From positions 3,375 to 67,374 of the forward strand of contig CAKQYA010000014.1 in NCBI GenBank assembly GCA_934293005.1: a stretch of 64,000 bases of DNA. Reading direction: 5' to 3'. This document shows positions 60,117-64,000 of the stretch, piece by piece; the stretch's first letter is position 1; each line of letters starts with the position of its first letter. Made by a program: the position numbers and the translations under genes. Under the pieces are notes generated by a model. The model saw nothing but the letters and a program-made list of their open reading frames with translations, did no database searches and was not told the DNA's origin. The stretch is from an uncultured Bacteroidaceae bacterium (GTDB lineage Bacteria > Bacteroidota > Bacteroidia > Bacteroidales > Bacteroidaceae).

Positions 60117-61187
60117 ATGAATCACGCGTTATACACGTCGAAAAAGAAACTCTTGCTCATTTACACGGGGGGAACCATTGGCATGATACGCAACCCTAAG
60201 ACAGGAGCTCTTGAGACGTTCAATCTGGACCATCTGCAGAAACATGTGCCAGAGATAAATGAGTTTGATTATGTGATCAATAACATACAGTTTGAGCCGC
60301 CTATCGACTCAAGCGACATGACGCCACAGCTGTGGGCTAAGATTGCCCGCATCATTGATTCAAATTATGACGATTATGATGGCTTTGTCATTCTGCACGG
60401 CACGGACACTATGGCTTATACGGCCAGCGCACTCAGTTTCATGCTGGAGAATTTGGCCAAGCCTGTCATTCTCACAGGAAGCCAGCTGCCTATAGGAGTG
60501 CTGCGCACAGATGGCAAAGAGAATCTGCTCACTGCCATCGAACTGGCTGCTGCGCAGGATGAGACAGGGCATCCTATGGTGCCGGAGGTGAGTGTGTTCT
60601 TTGGGCAGCATCTTTACCGAGGCAACAGGTGCACGAAGTCTAATTCTGAACATTTTAAGGCTTTTGCCAGTTACAACTATCCTTATCTTGCGAAGACAGG
60701 CATAAACATCAATTATAACACAGCGGCTATTCGCAAACCGCTGCCCTCATCTTGGGACAATGGGATACGGCCGTTCAAAGTGCATTATGAGGCTTGTCCA
60801 GATGTGGTGGCTCTCACTCTTTTCCCCGGAATCACCATGAGGCTGATTGAACAAATCTTGATGATGGACAACATCAAGGGCATCATACTGCGCACGTATG
60901 GTTCGGGCAACGCTCCCACAAGCCCTGGCCTTGTTGACATGATAAGAAAGGCGAGCGCAGCGGGCAAGGTCATTGTGAATGTCACGCAATGCCAGAGTGG
61001 TGGCGTGTCGATGGGACTCTATGAGACATCCCGACAGCTTATACAGGCTGGCGTGGTGAGTGGACATGACATGACGGTGGAGGCTGCCATAACAAAACTT
61101 ATGGTGCTCTTCGGCCAGGGCTTCCGTCCGTCGGAGGTGAGGATGCTCATGAATGCCAACTTGGCAGGAGAACTGACGGTGGAGTGA
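60117..61187 (+). CDS. ansA: Type I L-asparaginase
   Basis: The 356-residue product has both asparaginase threonine motifs, LLIYTGGTIGM (Thr17) and VILHGTDTMAYTASALSF, plus ILTGSQLPIG and YGSGNAPTSP. It hydrolyses asparagine to aspartate and ammonia. With no signal peptide it is the cytoplasmic type I form. The DPP-IV-like gene starts about 110 nt downstream on the same strand and may share its transcript. Confidence 0.96.
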   Translation: MNHALYTSKKKLLLIYTGGTIGMIRNPKTGALETFNLDHLQKHVPEINEFDYVINNIQFEPPIDSSDMTPQLWAKIARIIDSNYDDYDGFVILHGTDTMAYTASALSFMLENLAKPVILTGSQLPIGVLRTDGKENLLTAIELAAAQDETGHPMVPEVSVFFGQHLYRGNRCTKSNSEHFKAFASYNYPYLAKTGININYNTAAIRKPLPSSWDNGIRPFKVHYEACPDVVALTLFPGITMRLIEQILMMDNIKGIILRTYGSGNAPTSPGLVDMIRKASAAGKVIVNVTQCQSGGVSMGLYETSRQLIQAGVVSGHDMTVEAAITKLMVLFGQGFRPSEVRMLMNANLAGELTVE

Positions 61188-61294
61188 TTGTTGGCAGGTG
61201 GGGTAAGTAGGAATGGCATCAGCATCATGGACCGCTGATTAGACATTGTCGATCAAGGGCGGCAAACTTAATGACAACAGTAAAAAAGATCAAT

Positions 61295-63511
61295 ATGAAA
61301 AGTTTTATCTTACGTGTTATGATGGCAGCAATGGCTGTGATGGGCGCTGCATCCGCTGTGCAGGCTCAACAAATTTCTCTTGAAGATGTGACGGCGTACA
61401 AATATGCGCCTAAGTCGATACGAAGTGTGCGGCCTTTGGCTGATGGTGAATCGTATGCCAGCGTCAGCAATGATGGCCGACGCATAGAGAGATGCTCGTT
61501 TAAGACAAGCGAGGTGATTGAGGTGCTCTTTGATGCAGCTGCTGCGCGCGGAGCTTCTGTTGACGCCGTGGAAGGGTATATCATGTCGCCCGATGAGAAG
61601 AATATCCTCATTGAAACGCAGCGCAAGCAGATTTACCGCCATTCGGCAGTTTCTTTCTATTATATATATAATGTGAAGAACAAGACTCTCACGCCGCTCT
61701 CCAAGAATGGTGCGCAGGAATGTCCTAAGTTTTCGCCTGACGGCAACATGATTGCATTCGTGCGTGACAACAATATTTTTCTTGTCAAGATGCTCTTCAA
61801 CAATGCGGAGAGCCAGATCACTAAGGACGGAGAGATCAACAAGGTCATTAACGGCAAGCCTGATTGGGTGTATGAGGAGGAGTTTGCTTTTAATTGCGCT
61901 TTCGATTTTTCTGCCGACAGTGAGATGCTGGCATGGATACGTTTTGACGAATCGGACGTGAAGACTTTTTCTTTCCCTTGGTATAAGGGAGAGGCGCCTG
62001 CACGAAGCGACTATGCGCTTTATCCTGGCACATACGAATATAAGTATCCAAAGGCTGGTGAGAACAACTCGAAGGTGTCTGTATTGTCGTTCGACATCAA
62101 GAGCCGTGTCACACGTACCATGAAAGTGCCTCTTGATGCTGATGGCTACATCCCTCGTATACAGTTTGCCGGCGAGAAGGACAGGCTTATTGTGTCTACA
62201 CTCAATAGGCATCAAAACCGACTCGACTTCTATGCTGTGAACGCGCGCAGCACACAGGCGCAGCTGATCCTGCGTGAGGAAAACAAAAGATATGTGGATG
62301 AATGCTCATATCAGGATGTCAATTTCAAAGATGGTAACTTTGTCATCATCAGTGACCGTGATGGATACCGACATCTTTATCTTTACAGCGCAGGTGGCCA
62401 ACTCATAAAGCAACTCACGTCTGGCAATTATGAGGTGACGCAATATTATGGCAAAAGCGCCGATGGCAAATATTTCTATTACGCAAGCAACGAGGGCAGT
62501 CCGCTTGAACAGTATATTTATCGTGTAGACTCTGCTGGACGCAAAACGAAGCTATCTGCTCGCAAGGGTACAAACAGCGCAATTTTCAGCGCCAACTGCA
62601 CATATTATATAAATGTGTATTCGGATATAAACACTCCTGCTGTATACACTATATGCAATGCGGCAGGAAAAGAACTCAAGACTGTTGAGGATAATGCGCC
62701 GCTTAAGGAGTCGATGGCATCGCTTAATATGGCAGAGCCAGAGATAATTTCCATCACCACAGCAGATGGAGTGCAACTTAACGGATGGATGGTTAAGCCT
62801 CGCAATTTCGATGCCTCGAAGAAATACCCTGTGCTGATGTATCAATACAGCGGACCTGGAAGCCAACAAGTGCATAACAGTTTCTCTAACGGGTTTGCAG
62901 GCGGACTCATATGGGAGCAGCGTCTTGCGCAAAAAGGTTATATTGTGGTATGTGTTGATGGACGAGGCACAGGAGGACGCGGCTCTGATTTCATGCGATG
63001 CACATACCTGAAGCTTGGCGACATCGAATCGCACGATCAGGTTGAGGCTGCACTCTGGCTTGCTAAACAACCTTACGTCGATTCTTCACGCATGGCTATA
63101 TGGGGATGGAGCTTCGGCGGTTTTAACACTATCATGTCAATGTGTGAGGGCAGGGGTGTGTTCCGCTGTGGCGTGGCTGTGGCTCCTGTCACCGACTGGC
63201 GTTTCTATGATTCGGCCTATACGGAGCGGTTCATGCGCACGCCTCAAGAGAATCCTGATGGCTACGACTGCTCGCCGCTGCACCGCTACAGCAACCTTAA
63301 AGGAGACTTGCTTATCATCCATGGCACAGCTGATGACAATGTGCATTATCAAAATACAGCGGAACTGGCAGAGGCTCTTGTGCAAGCAGATATCCAGTTT
63401 GACATGCAGGTCTACACAAATCGTAATCACAATATATATGGGGGCAATACCCGCCGACACCTGCTTCGCCGCATAGAGGACTACCTTGACCGACATCTCA
63501 TGGGCAAATGA
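61295..63511 (+). CDS. Dipeptidyl peptidase IV-type serine peptidase (family S9)
   Basis: From ATG 61295 the product has 738 residues and a signal peptide (MKSFILRVMMAAMAV to AVQAQ); ATG 61271 would add eight residues before it. An N-terminal beta-propeller contains the DPP-IV Glu motif DWVYEEEF. The C-terminal hydrolase has GWSFGGFN (Ser about 606), the Asp in GTADDNVHYQ and the His in NRNHNIYGG. DPP-IV releases X-Pro dipeptides from proline-rich peptides in the periplasm or at the surface. The motif set is complete, so it should be active. Confidence 0.93.
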   Translation: MKSFILRVMMAAMAVMGAASAVQAQQISLEDVTAYKYAPKSIRSVRPLADGESYASVSNDGRRIERCSFKTSEVIEVLFDAAAARGASVDAVEGYIMSPDEKNILIETQRKQIYRHSAVSFYYIYNVKNKTLTPLSKNGAQECPKFSPDGNMIAFVRDNNIFLVKMLFNNAESQITKDGEINKVINGKPDWVYEEEFAFNCAFDFSADSEMLAWIRFDESDVKTFSFPWYKGEAPARSDYALYPGTYEYKYPKAGENNSKVSVLSFDIKSRVTRTMKVPLDADGYIPRIQFAGEKDRLIVSTLNRHQNRLDFYAVNARSTQAQLILREENKRYVDECSYQDVNFKDGNFVIISDRDGYRHLYLYSAGGQLIKQLTSGNYEVTQYYGKSADGKYFYYASNEGSPLEQYIYRVDSAGRKTKLSARKGTNSAIFSANCTYYINVYSDINTPAVYTICNAAGKELKTVEDNAPLKESMASLNMAEPEIISITTADGVQLNGWMVKPRNFDASKKYPVLMYQYSGPGSQQVHNSFSNGFAGGLIWEQRLAQKGYIVVCVDGRGTGGRGSDFMRCTYLKLGDIESHDQVEAALWLAKQPYVDSSRMAIWGWSFGGFNTIMSMCEGRGVFRCGVAVAPVTDWRFYDSAYTERFMRTPQENPDGYDCSPLHRYSNLKGDLLIIHGTADDNVHYQNTAELAEALVQADIQFDMQVYTNRNHNIYGGNTRRHLLRRIEDYLDRHLMGK

Positions 63512-63598
63512 TTCATGTCGTTTCAGAAATGATGGCCATGTCTCTCATGCTGATGATTATTTCTATATCTTCATTGATATGCGGCATTGATTTACTAA

Positions 63599-63705
63599 CA
63601 TTGCTAAATGAACATTGAAGAACGGACATTGCTAAGTGAACATAGATGAACAGGCATTGCTAAGTGAACATTGATGAACAGGCATTGCTAAGTGAACATA
63701 GGTGG
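63599..63705. repeat. 28-bp tandem repeat, about 3.7 copies
   Basis: Units start at 63599, 63627, 63655 and 63683. The consensus begins CATTGCTAAGTGAACATWGA and ends TGAACAGG. Units 2 and 3 differ at one base; the fourth decays after about 20 bases. No spacers are present, so it is not CRISPR. It lies between the peptidase stop and its terminator. Confidence 0.9.
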
Positions 63706-63717
63706 GTGAACAAACAA

Positions 63718-63760
63718 GAAAAGCGCTTCGTTGATTCAACGAGGCGCTTTTCTTTGCTTT
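63718..63760 (+). terminator. Terminator after the peptidase gene
   Basis: GAAAAGCGCTTCGTTGA (63718-63734) pairs with TCAACGAGGCGCTTTTC (63736-63752) with one G-T pair, then TTTGCTTT. Confidence 0.82.
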
Positions 63761-64000
63761 ATGGGCTTTTCTTGTCTCTCTTGTGTCATTCCCCCGACCT
63801 CCATTTCTTCGGGAAGCCTTCGGGATCCGTTCGGGATGCGCCCCCAGTCTCATGCGCCACGCACATTCACCCGCCCCGTGATTTTCCCCCAGCCGCCCCC
63901 GTAGTCCTTTATTCCAGCTTCAATTCACTGATATTCTGTCCTCATTCATTCGAAATCGCGCTTGTTCTCAAAAAAAGTTTCCCGAAAGTTTTGCCAGTAA
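63761..64000. other. Non-coding C-rich tail of the window
   Basis: I see no gene here. The stretch is richer in C/G runs (several CCCCC) than other intergenic DNA in the window and contains TTCGGGA three times between about 63809 and 63837. It may belong to a feature beyond the window edge. Confidence 0.5.

Noticed and set aside
59797..60120. Plus-strand frame of 107 codons before the asparaginase gene
   Set aside because: It runs across the divergent promoter region and the -7 box at 60078 and overlaps the asparaginase start. Its product is a Phe/Leu/Ser-rich string typical of T-rich non-coding DNA.
63599..63705. Possible CRISPR array (28-bp units)
   Set aside because: Units are head to tail without spacers and decay at one end, as in a simple tandem repeat.

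Overview
The window looks like chromosome of a Bacteroidales bacterium, most likely Prevotellaceae (Prevotella, Segatella or Xylanibacter type). The evidence is paired SusC/SusD genes, a LruC-domain lipoprotein, Bacteroidetes-type -7 boxes (TAnnTTTG) before many genes, a ribosomal protein order in which fusA runs straight into rpsJ without tuf, and secreted plant-cell-wall enzymes with short C-terminal tails resembling type IX secretion sorting signals. I found no rRNA, tRNA, insertion sequence, phage gene or CRISPR array. The first gene (1-767, minus strand) is cut by the window edge.

Region 1 (1-9.3 kb, mostly minus strand) holds a partial glycyl-radical activating enzyme, an Hsp20 chaperone behind a very good sigma-54 promoter match, a LruC-domain lipoprotein, and a probable two-gene unit: a GH10 xylanase with inserted carbohydrate-binding modules followed by a glycyl radical enzyme that matches trans-4-hydroxy-L-proline dehydratase (HypD). 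Region 2 (9.4-16.8 kb, plus strand) is a run of metabolic genes: an L-cysteine desulfidase family protein, thioredoxin reductase, a DsbD-like thiol transporter, mannose-6-phosphate isomerase, a PL10 pectate lyase and a DUF3467 protein.

Region 3 (17.5-36.1 kb, plus strand) is the complete str-S10-spc-alpha ribosomal protein cluster from rpsL to rplQ, with secY, map, infA and rpoA. Between its tightly packed genes are four gaps with clear hairpins (rpsL leader, rpsL-rpsG, fusA-rpsJ, rpsK-rpsD) and one larger 219-nt gap between rpsN and rpsH that is full of nested and mutually exclusive stems. These are candidates for autogenous control by ribosomal proteins.

Region 4 (36.3-58.0 kb, plus strand) begins with a GH43 arabinanase-like enzyme and continues with a seven-gene glycan or ligand uptake locus in two modules: fasciclin lipoprotein, SusC, SusD, fasciclin lipoprotein, then fasciclin lipoprotein, SusC, SusD. 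A 14-bp perfect hairpin separates the modules and a 21-bp hairpin ends the locus. It has no enzyme of its own, so its ligand is unknown. Region 5 (58.1-64 kb) holds gmk and yicC (minus strand), a type I asparaginase and a DPP-IV-type peptidase (plus strand), then a 28-bp tandem repeat and a terminator.

The window also carries a family of 22-bp self-complementary tandem repeats at three separate intergenic sites (1824-1901, 16989-17062, 39511-39637), each just 3' of a gene block. The gene content suggests an anaerobic plant-fibre degrader: xylan, arabinan and pectin enzymes, surface uptake systems, and possibly use of hydroxyproline from plant cell-wall glycoproteins. That last link is an inference.
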